Source: Sabethes cyaneus (Eukaryota > Arthropoda > Insecta > Diptera > Culicidae). From it: 64,000 nucleotides of DNA. The notes beneath the pieces were generated by a model. The model made no database searches, was not told where the DNA came from, and saw only the letters and a list, made by a program, of their open reading frames with translations. Each line of letters starts with the position of its first letter. Position 1 is the stretch's first letter. Positions 48,900-61,100 of this stretch are shown here, piece after piece. The translations under genes were made by a program, and so were the position numbers. The DNA is taken from NCBI RefSeq assembly GCF_943734655.1, contig NC_071355.1:220892527-220956526 (forward strand), written 5' to 3'.

Positions 48900-50265
48900 A
48901 ACTGCCGGAGGAGTGCATGGAAGTTGTGGTCTGTTCTAGATTGCTATAAATACCGCGGCATTACACTGGTCCAGATTTTGTTGCGTTGTCTATTCCCAAT
49001 AACAAGAAAATTTGTAGGGCAGTATTATGCGGGCTTTATGGAAGTCCGTGCGACTACGGATCCAATTTTTAGAGTCCAACAAGTCCTTCAGAAATGTCGG
49101 GAATACAACGTGCCCGCGTATCATATTTTCGTGGATTTCAGGGCGGCATACGACTCAGTTGAACGCAAACAACTGTGGCAGACAATGCAGTAATGAAGTA
49201 CGGTTTTCCGGAAAAACCAACGCGGCTGATCAAATCTACCCTCGAGCGAGTGATGTGCCACGTGCGAGTTTCGGGGACACTCTCGAGTCTTTTCAAATCG
49301 CGCAGTAGGTTGCGGCAAGGAGATGGACTGTCCTGTATGTTATTCACTATTGCTAATGAAGGTGTGATCCGGCGAGTGGGTATCGAAACGAAAGTTACGA
49401 TCTTCCGCTTTCGCAGACGACCTCGACATTATTACTAGAAACCTTGGGACGGTGCAGGCAATCTACGCTAGACTAAAAACGTTGGCTAAAAGGATAGGGT
49501 TACAAATCAATGCCTCAAAAACCAAATATATGGTAGGATTCCAGAGAAATCAACGTTTGCCTTTCAGGAACAGTGACTATTGACGGCGATGAACTGGAAG
49601 TGGTTGATGAATTCGTTTATTTGGGATCTCTGGTCACCGCCGACAATAATACGAGCAAGGAGATTTAACGTCTCATTCAAGCTGGAAATCGAACCTACTT
49701 TTCCCTCCGCAAGACGCTTTGATCGAGGAGCATTCGCCGTAGCACAAAGCTGACGATGTACAAAACGCAAATCAGATCGATAGTCCTCTACGGACTTGAG
49801 ACAGTAACTTAACTTACGAAAGACATACTTGCAATTGCCGTATTTGAACGAAAGGTGTTGCGGACTAGATTTGGCGGACAAACGGATAGCGGAGAGAAGC
49901 GTAGGCGTATGAACCACGAGTTGCAGGCACCACTTGAAGAGATTCCTATCGTACACATAGCGTAAATTGGGAAACTACGGTGGGCCGGTCACGTTGCAAG
50001 GATGCCGCACGATTGTGCAGTGCAATCCGTTCTCTTTAAGAACCCCACCGGGACCAAGAATAGAGGGATCCAACGTTCTAGATGGCTCGAACAGGTTGAA
50101 GCCGTCTTGCGTGTGTCGAGACGCGCAACGAATAGGTGACGAGTAGCCTAGGACCGAAAACAGTGGAGAGGAATTCTTGATACAGCAAGAGTTACCTCGG
50201 TTCTCGGCTGGTATAAGAAGAAATCTCAAGCAGTCCGTTTCGGTATGGATGGTTATGTGAATTTT
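48900..50265 (+). pseudogene. non-LTR retrotransposon, RT to C-terminus (degenerate)
   Basis: The longest RT fossil in the window. In order: EEKLPEE(W)MEVVV (start of RT), KFVGQYYAGFMEV and TDPIFRVQQVLQKCREYNV, YHIFVDFRAAYDSVERKQLW (catalytic motif A), GFPEKPTRLIKSTLERVMCH, LRQGDGLSCMLF (motif B), a frameshift, FADDLDIITRN (catalytic motif C, residues intact), YARLKTLAKRIGLQINASKT, VVDEFVYLGSLVTADNNTSK, then YGLETVT, FERKVLRTRFGGQTDSG and LRWAGHVARMP. At least three frameshifts and several stops disable it. The endonuclease is absent (5' truncation). Confidence 0.88.
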
Positions 50266-50439
50266 AGTGTTGCCAACATAAAATAATCATGCGCAAGGTA
50301 ATAAACGGCGGGACAAATCATTTAAGATCTTGGAGTACTATGCTGAGTACTATCCTGAATAATTACGCTGTTACGTCGTCTGTTACCGATAGCACAGGGT
50401 TTCGTAGGAAATTACCATATAGGCTCGCGCAACTACGGA

Positions 50440-51175
50440 TCAGATTTTAATGTCGGGAGTACAACGTGCCCACTCATCCCTCATTGATTTCAAAGCAACA
50501 TACGATACAGTCGATCGAGGCCAGCTATCCAGTATGCTGTTCAACATCGCTCTTGCGGGGGTGATCCGACAAGCGTATATCGAAACGAGAGGTACCTAGA
50601 CTTTGCAGATGACTTTGATATCATAGCCAGGAACTTTGCGATAGGATAGATAATCTACACCAGACTGAAAGCAAAGTCTTGGAGGATTGCGCCTAAAATA
50701 AATGCGTCGAAGACCAAACACATGAAAAAAATGAGGCATGAGGCTCAAAGGAAGCAAACGCGTGCCTCCTATGAACGGCAACTGTTGATCAACGGACTAG
50801 AAGTGATATATGAGTTCGCGTGTTTGGAATCGCTGGTGACCGCGAACAAAAACACTAGTAAGGAGATCCAGCGGCGCATTCAAGCGGGAAATCGGGCCTA
50901 CTTTGCCCTTAGCAAACATTACGATCAAGAAGCATTCGCCGCCGTACGAAGCTGGCAATGTAATAGAATCCTTAGTAGACCGGTAGCTTTTTATGGGCTT
51001 GAAGCCGTAACGCTGCTCACGGAGAACACACGCGCCCTTGCCGTGTTCAAGCCGTGTTTGGCGGACCACAACCTGAAAGCGGAGAGTGGCGGTAGCCTAT
51101 GAAGCACCTCGTGCACTGCTTGGAGAAATTCCCTTTGTACATCTGGCGAAAGTCTTTCCATCTGGCCATTAGAGA
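50440..51175 (+). pseudogene. second LINE RT fossil in tandem
   Basis: The same orientation and same family as the preceding copy. REYNVPTH and a decayed motif A (FKATYDTVDRGQL) lead into an internally deleted palm, a decayed FADD region (LDFADDFDII), then a 126-codon frame (50722-51102) with INGLEVIYEFACLESLVTAN, KNTSKEIQRRIQAGNRAYFA, YGLEAVTLLTENTRALAVFK, and a C-terminus that frameshifts before the FGG motif. It is followed at once by a minus-strand SINE-A. Confidence 0.82.
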
Positions 51176-51179
51176 CCAC

Positions 51180-51290
51180 GGCAATTACAGAGCTAGTGCG
51201 ATGATCCTACAGACTCTAGCAGCACCGCTTAGTCGAGGTAGGAATATACGACGACTTGCTTGTTAGAACGCACCTCGAAGCTAACGGGAG
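51180..51290 (-). mobile_element. SINE-A fragment, minus strand
   Basis: The reverse complement reads CCCGTTAGCTTCGAGGTGCG, TTCTAACAAGCAAGTCG, TAGAGTCTGTAGGATCATCG and CACTAGCTCTGTAATTGCCG, following the family order. The B box and 3' end are decayed. Confidence 0.65.
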
Positions 51291-53594
51291 CCAGCAAGGA
51301 GCTAAGTGCGAGGGCAGCGGTTCAACAGCAAATGTGCGTAATCGATGGTAAGTGGCACAATAAAGTAAAGTAAAATTTTAATACTTTAATTTTAATATTT
51401 TAATTTTTAAATTTTTTTTTTAAATAATCTGGTCCGCTACATATGGACGGCGTTTGGGAGAGAATCGTCCGATCAGTAAAAAAGAATATAATTATTTACA
51501 AAGGTAATTGATTTTGTGATAAACTCTTACATGAATTGGATACCTGAAAGTATCAAGTTGAAACCTATTCAGAAAACGATAATTTGCAAGTTCCTTTCAA
51601 AACCTTAGTTGATGCAAAATTGAAAATTGATTATTTTATCAATTAGGTTTGTTTTTATTAGATCAAAAGCATCGTACCTACACTCTCTACTATCCATCTA
51701 ACGTTCCTCTAACGAACCAGATCTCCTAACGGTAAACCGAAGGCATTCCTGCGCCCGAAGCACTATAATCTTCTGCCAACTTGAATTAATCTACTGATGT
51801 TCTACGCGATGGACGTGATGCACAATGTTCGATAAAAGCTGGAAACACAATTTTCTCGTCTTTTATATTGCCGCGGGGAATTGCTTTTGCAGCAGACAAT
51901 GTATGAAAGCAAGTGAACTTATGTGCTGCCTCCCTCCCACGGCACACGGCGGCCGGGACGGGCGATTGTCCGCAACAGAAACGAAGTCACGAAGAACCGA
52001 TTGCAAACAGACGGCCACAAATGATCATCGATAATGGTGCTGCGAAAACACAACCACACACACACATACAACACCCACACGCCGAGGCACAAAGCGGGGG
52101 CCAGTAAAAGTGTCAACGAAAAAATGAAGAAAAGTGAGCGCAAAATAAATTAGGCTTCCTCTCAATTAGGGTGGCTTTCCGGTGGGCCGGCACTCCAAAT
52201 TGAGGGCTTCGATTTTCCAGCCTGTTGGTCCTCTTCGGATGCTTGGCCAGTACGGAACAATGCGGTCACGGACGGTCATTCTCTGAGCTGCAAGAAAGCC
52301 CGCAAGTACAGCGAGACGATAAACACAGCACGTCCTAGATAGATTCTTGACTTCCGTAATAGGTCCGTCCAATGAGTAGTGGCGCGGCGAGGCAACCGAG
52401 GGGGGAAAATGATGATGAAGAATGAGAGGTCGAGGAACAGAACAGTCGATTGTTGCAGGTTGGCTTCGAACACTCTCTCATGAATCATTCCGGACCTAAT
52501 GGAAAAATGTTGCTACGTGACCAAACCGAAGATTAACACTGTTTGTGCTTTTTGTCCTCCGATATTCCGCTGGGATTTAATATTTGACATGGGACGAAAT
52601 GTTGCAGAATGATACTAAAATAACTTAAACTTAATTTTTGTTTTCTTCCATTTTCAACCTGCCAACCAAAAAGGTTTGGAACAAATTTGTACGATAAATT
52701 TACTAATCCTAATTCGAAATCGTGCACAATATTGTACAAACTTGATCCCTGGACGGCGTGCTTGACCCCCGGTATGCAGCTTTTTTTTCCTTTTTCTATC
52801 CCCAAGTCAACAAGGCCCGGTAGGCGTGTAGCGTTTCCCCTGTGGGACGTGTGACATAAATTGAGAATAATCACCGAGCGGCAGACGTGCGTTTCGGAAG
52901 CTCATCGGTCCACGCAGCGGTTGATGAAAAACAATTGGAAAAAAGCGGAACGTGTTTGGCATGCCAGAATATACGAATGCGGCCTCCAAAGTGATCCTTC
53001 GAATATTATACATACATGGAAGACCGTACTATAGCAGTAGTGCTAAAGCGCAAGCGGTCGAATTAGGAAGCAAATCTTTTTGCTATGCCACTGTCATAAA
53101 TATATTCTCACTCGGTCTTGGTTGACACATTCAAGTATTGCGAATAAATCCCATATCTTATCTCGGTTGCTCAATAAATATAAATTTTCATCGGAAGTGA
53201 TACCGCCCTTCACGCAATCTTTATTTCTTCCTTACATCTCTTCGGGAAACGCTCGCTCTGATGGCTGGAGCCGAGCATGTAAATTTAATGTGTGCAAGCA
53301 TTAAATATACATTTCTCTTGTTCAATCCCTTCTCTTCTCTAGTACCTATGCACGGAGAATATTTGAATCACAGAAACCAGGCTCTGACAATTCCCGAACA
53401 ATGTATTTATATTGTCTATGAGGATCGATCCGTAGACTTTTCAACTCCGGTGCCGTGTGCGGTGGCAAGGTTCTTCTTCGTTCGAGGAATGGCTAATGCA
53501 GGCAAGCGGAAAGACTCCGAGGCACTGCTGACTTGCATTCTGATTGTATTTGAGTTAGCTTAGCCTAGCCACGGATAGCATACAAGCGTCTCTC
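51291..53594. other. unassigned interval
   Basis: No gene or element recognised. G+C is higher at 51900-52450, which contains a short CACACA run and CGGCCGGGACGG. Several short minus-strand frames there lack signatures. Confidence 0.4.
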
Positions 53595-53685
53595 GGCCGT
53601 CTGGTGAAGAGGTGCGGTGCTGGCCTCACACGTCAGTCGTCATATGTTCAATTCCAATCCGGGAGGGATTTACAATGTCAGGAAG
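53595..53685 (+). mobile_element. SINE-A-like tRNA-derived head
   Basis: GCCGTCTGGTGAAGAGGTGC, GGTGCTGGCCTCACACGTCA, then GTCATATGTTCAATTCC (B-box-like) and GGGAGGGATT align with the SINE-A head, in particular the shared GGTCATATGTTC and GATGCTGGCC words. The body is not recognisable. It is an old truncated copy or a sister SINE family. Confidence 0.5.
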
Positions 53686-53689
53686 AGGT

Positions 53690-56106
53690 ACCATCCAGTG
53701 GCACTAGTTCTGAAATTGTTTTACACAATGCTAAACATTGGCAGCGCTAAGTTGCGGTCTAGAAAGCCAAAGCTTTATTTAGTATACAAGCACCGTTCGA
53801 TATGGTATCTTTGAACTCAATTTTGGGAACTATCAATTGGATATGTTTCTAACATATACTGTCCTATCAGGTACTAGTGAAATCAAAAATTTGGGTTTTG
53901 AAAGAAACGCGAAATACTAAATACTACTACTCAATTCAAAAGATAAAGGAATTTGCAACAAAATGTAAATAATGGCAAATAGAAATAATTCCATCTGACA
54001 TCGAGTTCCATGTGTTGAATAATAGGTTAGCTTTTTTATTTCAAATGTCATGCAAATAATTCACTGTTTATCATCAGTGCAATATGCCCTTGTTTTGTAA
54101 AGCCTCAATTCTCGAATGCAAAGATGCGGCTCGGAGCAAGATAAAAGCGATGCCGAATGACATCTCGAGAACTCCATCTCGCTTGCAACATTGCGCAAGC
54201 CAGACCAGGTCACGACAGCACATGATAGTATTTCGGTATCACCTTGAGCGCGCCTAGCAAAAGGGATAGAAATTATCATAGATATTGTATGTCTTTCTCT
54301 CTTCCTCTCTTTCTATCTCTCGCCCCATAAAGCTGAAGCAACGATGACAAGAAAACGGATGCAGCTGTGAACGAACGTAGGATTTGGTCTGGCTTTTGTG
54401 TTGTCCGGATAGGCAGCACCTGAATTATTGAGTCGGGTTCTGTTGTCTATTGTGAGTTTGTCGCATCCGGCGTGAAGGACAGACCCACTGCCAATCTCAA
54501 CCTTTTCAAACTCACCGAACCGTTCAACATTCTCAACACATAATCGGAAGCAGGTACGCTAACCGGCAGAATAAAATGTAAATTTGGATTATCGTGAAGT
54601 TGAGAAAAGTTTTGGGATTAAACCAATCAGACCGCAAAATTATTGCCAACAGCCTATATTAACTTATCATACTTTAACGCAATAAATTTCATCTCTGCGA
54701 AAATTTAAATTTTACTTTCAGTTTAAATAATGCCACGCATGAAACTGATATAACAATAGTTGTCAATACCCAATGTTGCACTCAAAGCTAACAAAAAGCA
54801 AACACAATCTTCAGAAGTCTTTGACGATGGCAAAGTTCTTCAATCTGTTGCTTTTTCGAGCAAAAATCTTCCTGATAGGATCGAATCTCAATAAGCATAC
54901 AACTGGAGCTACTCGGAAGCTACCAACCAGTGTAATCTGAACGAAAGCAAAAGGAAATTGCAACCCTTGCAAGCAACCCGGCCCAGTATTGCATTGAAAG
55001 AGGAAAAAAACTTCCACAAAACAAGTCAGCAACAAATTATCATTCTCAACGTGCACCATTCTCACTCAGCCCCAACAAAAGCTCGTAAATCAATCCGGTA
55101 CAAGAGTTCGTTCGCTTTTTTTTGCCTCCGCTCCTTATTGGTTTCGTTGCGTTCTTTGAACCTCTTTCCCGTTCCTCACCAATGGACAAAATGGGGAAAA
55201 CTCATGTGAGCAGCTTAAGAAACACTTTGCTTTAGAACAGCTTTATTTGTTATTGTTGTTTTTGCTGGTGTTGTTACTCTGTTATCAGTTCCTTTGCCAG
55301 TTGAACTCTCGATTCATTAGTTCTTAATTCAAAACAACTGCAGAAGAAGCGAACCAATTTACCATCGGCGTCGGAAACAGAGTTGAACCCAGTCGGCAAA
55401 CTTGATCACAGGGAGAAACGTTCACTCTGAAGTAGGTACTAATCAAATTCATAACACACAACCAACAACCAATCGCTTTCCTACGTGGGTCAAGCTGAAA
55501 TTATCCCGAATGCTTGAATTCATCCCTGGTAAGTAAACTTTTCCGTTCGGTTGAGATGATTTTCTCGTTTGTGCTCGAACGTCTGGCTGCAGGTTTTTTC
55601 CTCGGATTTCTGAAGCTCACACGGCACACCTTCTGTCGAACGAACGATATATGAAGTTCTAAAAAAAATTTCCCCCAATGTGCACCATTCTGGACTAATT
55701 GCTAACGAAAATTGTATTAATTAGTGTTTACCAGTTCGGAAGTGATTTCTGCCCTCGGATTCATTCGGGTAGTGTAAGGTAGTAGTTTCAGGCACGGTAT
55801 TTGGAACTTTTTCTATTCATTTTTATGAGGATTAAATACGTTTGAAACGTGAAACAAAAATAACAACTTTTTATACAATTGTCTACTAGACAAAAACTTC
55901 GATTTGATTATTTTTTTCTTGTTCTATTAAAAAAATCGTAAATTTTTTGAAATTTCCAAACTCTTTCAAAACATGTAGTTTTTCTTCAATGAACGCCCGA
56001 TTAGTTTTTTAAATGAACGAAATCTGGAGAAATATAGGATTATGATTATATTAAAGTATGATAAATAATTTTGATTTTGTAGAGCTTCCATGAGTTAGTG
56101 AGACAT
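53690..56106. other. unassigned interval
   Basis: AT-rich unique-looking sequence with a CT-rich run near 54290-54325. No gene, element or regulatory signature could be supported. Confidence 0.4.
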
Positions 56107-56195
56107 TAGGCCGTATGAATAAAAGTGTTAGAGCAAATGCTCCCATACGATTTAAACGAGAAAAGCAAAGCAAATTGTTTTATTCATACGGCCTA
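56107..56195. mobile_element. very short TA-flanked palindromic MITE
   Basis: TAGGCCGTATGAATAAAA at the left is perfectly inverted at the right (TTTTATTCATACGGCCTA), and the outer TA on each side may be the target duplication. The whole unit is 89 bp. No coding. Confidence 0.6.
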
Positions 56196-56284
56196 TTAAG
56201 TCTGCTTTATGATAACTACAAATTAAGAAAGATCTATGGAGACGCACTGTAATTTATAGATAAATGGAGACGCATGGTAAACAT

Positions 56285-56800
56285 CAACTAAACTAGATTT
56301 AAACCGCCGACCGATAAACGCTTCCAAAGACCCGAAAATGAAAATCACCAATCCTCAAATCGCCGAGAAGCGTTTCTAACCGTTAGAATAGGCATAAAAA
56401 GAAAAACTCAAAAAGTTCCCGAATTAAGATTCAAAAAGTAAAAAAAAAACTTCCAAAGGCCTAAATAGGCCGAAAAATTTTAATTTAAACTTTGGACGGT
56501 ATAATAAGAAAATGATCTTGAATTAATCCTAAAATGCCCAAAAACTCGTTCAGTCAAAATTAGCTTCCAAACTGCTGAAACATTCCAAAAAAATATCATA
56601 AATTAACATTAAACTGACCGAAAACGGCTTCTCAAGGTAAGAAACAGCTGAAAAATAAAATTAAATTAAACTGAAAATTGTTGATAACCCGTGTAAAGGT
56701 ATAAGTAATGCGAAAAAAGGCCATAAATCACCGAAAAAATGTTTCTAATCTTCAGCAAAGGTCGAAAAACTGAATGACTCCGAATTAAAGTCTGACTAAA
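56285..56800. repeat. degenerate GCTTCCAAA/CGAAAA repeat tract
   Basis: Loosely recurring words GCTTCCAAA, GCCGAAAA, CTAAAATGCCC and AAATTAA(A/C) at 40-60-base spacing, without a fixed unit. It resembles the other degenerate satellites in style but not in word. GCTTCCAAGG recurs near 57811. Confidence 0.45.
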
Positions 56801-56939
56801 AATTGATCTGGATGCCCCCGGTGTGTCACTGGCACGCCTCTTGTTTTAGAAACTGAAACCATTTGACATAACTTTGTTTACATGTTCATGAAGAACAACT
56901 GGGGCACATTTCGTCCAAATATTCCATGGCGTTGCGGAG

Positions 56940-57440
56940 CTCTACAGAATAGAACTCGAACAACGTAAAAATATCTTGCACAAACACCTAGAAAATCCAG
57001 AGTGGTCTTGGCCAAAGTTGGTCAACGTGCTGAAAATGCTAAAATCAATAGTGTTTAATATTCTGAAGGTTTATAAGGAGAGCCTAAGTGGGAAAATACG
57101 GGAAAGAACTTTCAAGAAAACCGAAACTAGGCCCCGAGAGCTTAAGAGAAAGATATTGATGTGGCATCTCCATCTGGGATATACCTGATAGGACCACGCG
57201 GAATATCTTCGCTTGAGAAAGTTATAGGTCTTACAGAACCAGTAAACATGCGAATCGACTCCTGAAGCAGAATTTGGTAGCCAAGAAGCGTGCTAGGTGT
57301 TTGTACAGACATGTTTTGACGTAATTCAATGAATGTCTTTTAATGGACGACAAAACCTACATGAAAATGGATTCAAGAAACTTCTTAATCAAACATTTTA
57401 TATTGCAACTGAGCGTAGCGATGTTCCAGGCAAGTATAAA
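56940..57440 (+). pseudogene. ITmD37E-type transposase fossil
   Basis: A Tc1/mariner-superfamily transposase in three frames. The N-terminal helix-turn-helix part reads NPEWSWPKLVNVLKMLKSIV and FNILKVYKESLS (in-frame to a stop at 57187). Then SYRTSKHANRLLKQNLVAKK, RARCLYRHVLT and CLLMDDKTYMKMD, which carries a catalytic aspartate. A frameshift leads to FYIATERSDVPGKYKFVF. The spacing and the LMDDxTYxK plus VPGKYKF motifs fit the mosquito ITmD37E (DD37E) group. The C-terminal catalytic residues are not found. Confidence 0.75.
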
Positions 57441-59095
57441 TTCGTATTTCGTATTTAGATTATTAAAGGAAGTAGGTATGCCAGTCTTTGATCTCCTCAT
57501 ACATGAGTAAAAAGTATGCCATCAGCACTATCTACTGGCGGCAGGGTTTACTAGACTATCTTAGCCTTTGTATCGCCTTCTAATTTTACACAAGTATTAG
57601 TGACAGATGATATAGTCAAACGTGTGCCATTAAGAACGCTTTACGAACACTATGACAGGTTAGTAACCCCTAAGTGCCGTCAGGAGCCACTTTATTGACG
57701 ATCTACGAAAAGTAGCGTTTTCTGTTCTTTAATATTCTAAGCTTTCAGCTAGGATTTAAGTTTATGATAATCTCAAAGAAATCAGTTAAGTAAAAATAAA
57801 CCCAAAACGCTTCCAAGGTATGCCAAGGCTGAAAATTACAAAAACCGGCCGGTCGGTCCTACCTTTAAAAACTGCGGGGAGGGGGGGGGTTTGGCTGCGT
57901 ACTAGAAGATTTGCCTGAATGTGTAATGTGCGTTACTGACATGGTAGCATATTACCGACACAGAGAGAAAGTGGAAGGCAGTTGACAGTTTCCTGTATGG
58001 GATGAGCAGTCAGTTGTGGAAATAGCGAACGGCAGGATACATTGAATGGATCATTAAAGATAGCTAGTTTTAGAGTGACAACTACCTGTTTCTGGCGCTA
58101 GCGGAAAATTTAATGAATATTACCGCCAGAAAAAAGGTATTGTCACTGCAAAACTGGCAATCATTGCCAGTTTGTTAATAAATTGCTAATAAATTTATCA
58201 AAACATATAACAAATCAGGCAAAAAATACAAATCCGGCTTCATATGTCGGAAAACTGGCTTTTTTCCCGATTGACCGGCCACCGGCTTTGCAAGTGAAAA
58301 ACCGGTCGGGCCGGCCAAAAACCGGCCACTTGGCAACCCTATTCCAAGGGTCAAACCAGGCCAAGTATGCCCAGCTATAATTGCGGAACACTTGAACGGT
58401 TCTCCATCAAACATGGCATACATGTTCCTTGACATAAGAGAATCAACAACAGGTGAACCAAAAAGAGAGGAGTCCAAATATGGTGTAACATTATGTCACG
58501 GTCGGCATGTAACATTATGTCGCTATTCGTTGTTGCCGCACTGATGTCCGAGCTCTTTTGGATAACAACGTCGGCATCTGATTGTGGTTAAAATGCATCT
58601 GACTTTATTCATTATTCGTTTTACATTTTAGCCTGGATGTAATCAGACTCCAAAAATGTTCTGTTACCACGTTAGTTAATAGACTATACTGGCAGTATTC
58701 TTGGAGAAAACTTCTGCCATGAGATTGTGCTCACGGACATTCTCCCATGAATTATTAATGTATTAAAAATTCTATGGAAGCTGACATTATTTAAAAGCGA
58801 AAAAAAATCCCGAAGCACATTCAAGCATTAATTATTCTTAAAATCGTCAAAAATCAGCAAAAACGATGGAATTTTGTAAATCAATAATTAACCATTGTAC
58901 TAACTGTAGCCCCTAATGGATTGTAATGATTGGTGTATTAACATATGTGACTGCGTTGAATTGGGCATATTTTCCTCCTACTCCTCCTTCCTTCCTTAGC
59001 AGCATAGAACCGTGGGTGGCCGGCACTGTATTAAGAACTTGTCTCCATTATAGTCGGACCTGGGGTAGTCGGATAACTCCTCAAGTGCCAATACC
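57441..59095. other. unassigned interval
   Basis: No gene recognised. A CCGGCC-rich patch lies at 58270-58330 (ACCGGCC words recur) and a near-repeat ATGTAACATTATGTC occurs twice at 58480-58525. A short perfect palindrome CTGGCAATCATTGCCAG is at about 58153. Confidence 0.4.
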
Positions 59096-59103
59096 CTCGC
59101 AAG

Positions 59104-59670
59104 TAGGCTGTATTTTCGGTTTTTTTGCTCAGTAGATGCCTTTTTGACTACGGCGCCTCAACGAAACAGAATTTGTAAAAATAGTGTAAAGGGAAATTGA
59201 AGAGTTAATAATTGTCTACAATTTTCTTGAAGAAAGTATAGTTTTATCTTTGGTATTTTCGGCGCTATGGACCTGCTACCCCGTTGATAGCAAAAAGAGT
59301 AAATACAAAAGATAAAACTATAGTTTTTTCAACAAAATTGTAGATAATAATTAACTGTGCAATTGCCTCCCAGTTGGCCTCGAGGTATGATGCTGGCCTA
59401 ATAAGCCAGAGGTCATATGTTCGAATCCCGACTGGGAGAAGCTGTTAGAGTCAATAGGAACGTAGCAACTGGCCCTGCAATTATCCTGCACTCTAACAGC
59501 TGGCTGCGAAGTCTGTCGTAAAAAACAGAAGGTCAAGTTTCGATAACGGAATGTAGCATCTAGGCTTTGCTTTTACAATTGCCCTTTACACTACTTTTTC
59601 GAATCCTGTTTCAATGAGACGCCGTAGTCTAATGAGCATCTACTGAGCAAAAAACCGAAACTGCAGCCTG
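59104..59670. mobile_element. diverged hAT-type foldback element containing a SINE-A
   Basis: The left end TAGGCTGTATTTTCGG and the right end, inverted, CAGGCTGCAGTTTCGG lead into arms that pair for over 150 bp (GCTCAGTAGATGC, GACTACGGCG, GTGTAAAGGG, ATTGTCTAC). Perfect 8-bp duplications CTCGCAAG flank it at 59096-59103 and 59671-59678. The centre (TCTACAATTTT, AAAGATAAAACTATAG) is alignable with the MITE family at 29132-29521. Subtracting the SINE at 59366-59575 leaves about 350 bp, close to the 390-bp copy. Confidence 0.8.
59366..59575 (+). mobile_element. SINE-A, full-length reference copy
   Basis: A tRNA-derived SINE. The head folds like a tRNA: CTCCCAG/CTGGGAG acceptor stem, TGGCCTCGAGG (A-box-like), CTGGC-CTAATAA-GCCAG anticodon arm, and GTTCGAATCCC (B box). 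The body reads GCTGTTAGAGTCAATAGGAA, TAGCAACTGGCCCTGCAATT, CTCTAACAGCTGGCTGCGAA and a 3' GGCTTTGCTTTT. CAATTGCC is repeated directly at 59360-59367 and 59576-59583, partly overlapping the head. Other copies in the window: 12018, 18480, 21082, 51180, 53595, 61473 and 63297. Confidence 0.88.
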
Positions 59671-59684
59671 CTCGCAAGTTAACT

Positions 59685-60395
59685 TTTGCTGCACAGTTAT
59701 TCGGTATCCTTGCGACGTGGCCACTCTTTACTTTCCGCTTGTAGTCTGTTAAAAATAATCATCAACACCTTCCGTTCAAATACGACAAATGCACGTATGT
59801 CTTCCGTAAGTTACAGGAAAGTCCATCCCCCTACATGCTCGTAGCATGTCACTCGCAACAGGGCAGCTTTGATCAGTCGCGTCAGTTTGTCCGGAAAACC
59901 GTTCACGTGCATTGCACTTCTATTGCTCTTCGCGCTCAATTGTATCGTATGCTGCCCTGAAATCCACGAAAACATGATGCATTGCTCTCCATCGCTCACT
60001 GGTATTCCTCGTCAAACCATTAATTTCGTGTACTCAGGATTTCTTCACCTAGCACCATAATTCCGGCCTCATTGTCGGCCGAGCGTATCCTGCTCCATCC
60101 GTTTTCCAAGGTCAAATCACCTAGCTCTACAGAGGTTAGGTGCGCTCCAGGCTTTCTTGTGGATATCTTTGCGTGAAAAGAAAGTGCTCCTAATCACCAT
60201 GCCTCGGAAAGCTGCAGAGTCATCGGTCGTTACTGTTCGTGTCAGCTTGCAGGTTATCCTACCACGCTTTCCAACCGACCTGGGCATTCATAATCCAAAT
60301 GACGGGACATCAACCGTAGCGAACAGGTGTCATACGTTGACTCCAGCTGGGCGTAAAACGTTCGTCGCGTCTACCCTCGCGTGAACAGTGCACGT
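59685..60395 (-). pseudogene. LINE fossil with internal deletion, minus strand
   Basis: Reading the minus strand from 60395: RRTFYAQLESTYDTCS (endonuclease), a broken tract with HAKISTRKPG, the pre-RT ENGWSRIRSADNEAGIM and STRNxWFDEEYQ, then a direct jump to HHVFVDFRAAYDTIEREEQ (RT motif A, read across two frames), HVNGFPDKLTRLIKAALLRV, and finally AVFERKVL-like and TSQGYR C-terminal remains. Large pieces of the linker and palm are missing. The outer end abuts the target duplication of the hAT-type element. Confidence 0.75.
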
Positions 60396-60399
60396 TTAT

Positions 60400-61100
60400 G
60401 ATACATTATGATACTCGTTGATCGTCTTCTATTTCATCACGCGATCCTCTACCGCTTTAATAAAATTGGGTTTTATCGTCATTTCCAGAGTCGAATTTTA
60501 TTGACTGTTACTGTTAGTCACTTTGTTTAGGTAGGTTAGCTTACTAAGGCTACGCTACTGCGTCTCGTGATGAGGCTGCCATCGTACCTTTAGTGCCGAG
60601 GCACCACTTTTTTAATTCAAATGCTCCTTCCGGGTCAGACGCGGTCGTGAGCCGCTCCTAACCTGACGTTGATTTTTTCCCAAGTAACTGTAAGTTTTGC
60701 TGGATTGCAAACAGTAATTTGCAACTGGCATCACTGGTTTTAATTAAATCACTGAAGTTTAACAATTTTCAACCATAATTACCAGCAGAATAGAAAGTTT
60801 CGGTAGCTTGAACGTCGCTAAAAAGTGAAACTCATCATACTGTTTTTAACACGTTAATTTAACTGTGACCTTAATTCAGGCGCTACTCAACCCATCACGA
60901 ATTTTAGTCTGCTACTTGATACGTAATATTTGATATGACCCATATGGGTATTATAGGGCAAATCCTATGAAACGGTAATATCTTTTTGGAATTTTCCACC
61001 ACCGTGGAAGATTTTGTGAAAAACTTTTTCCAGATAATATTTTTCCTGGTTAGCGACAAAATTTATATACATTTCTTTATCAAATATTCATTCAAATCTA
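60400..61100. other. unassigned interval
   Basis: No element with definable ends. The section 60520-60670 (GTTAGCTTACTAAGGCTACG, CGTACCTTTAGTGCCGAGGC) looks like decayed repeat sequence of unknown family. Confidence 0.35.

Noticed and set aside
59366..59439. A tRNA gene with CTAATAA anticodon loop
   Set aside because: The tRNA-like fold is real but continues into a SINE body with target duplications; several dispersed copies exist.
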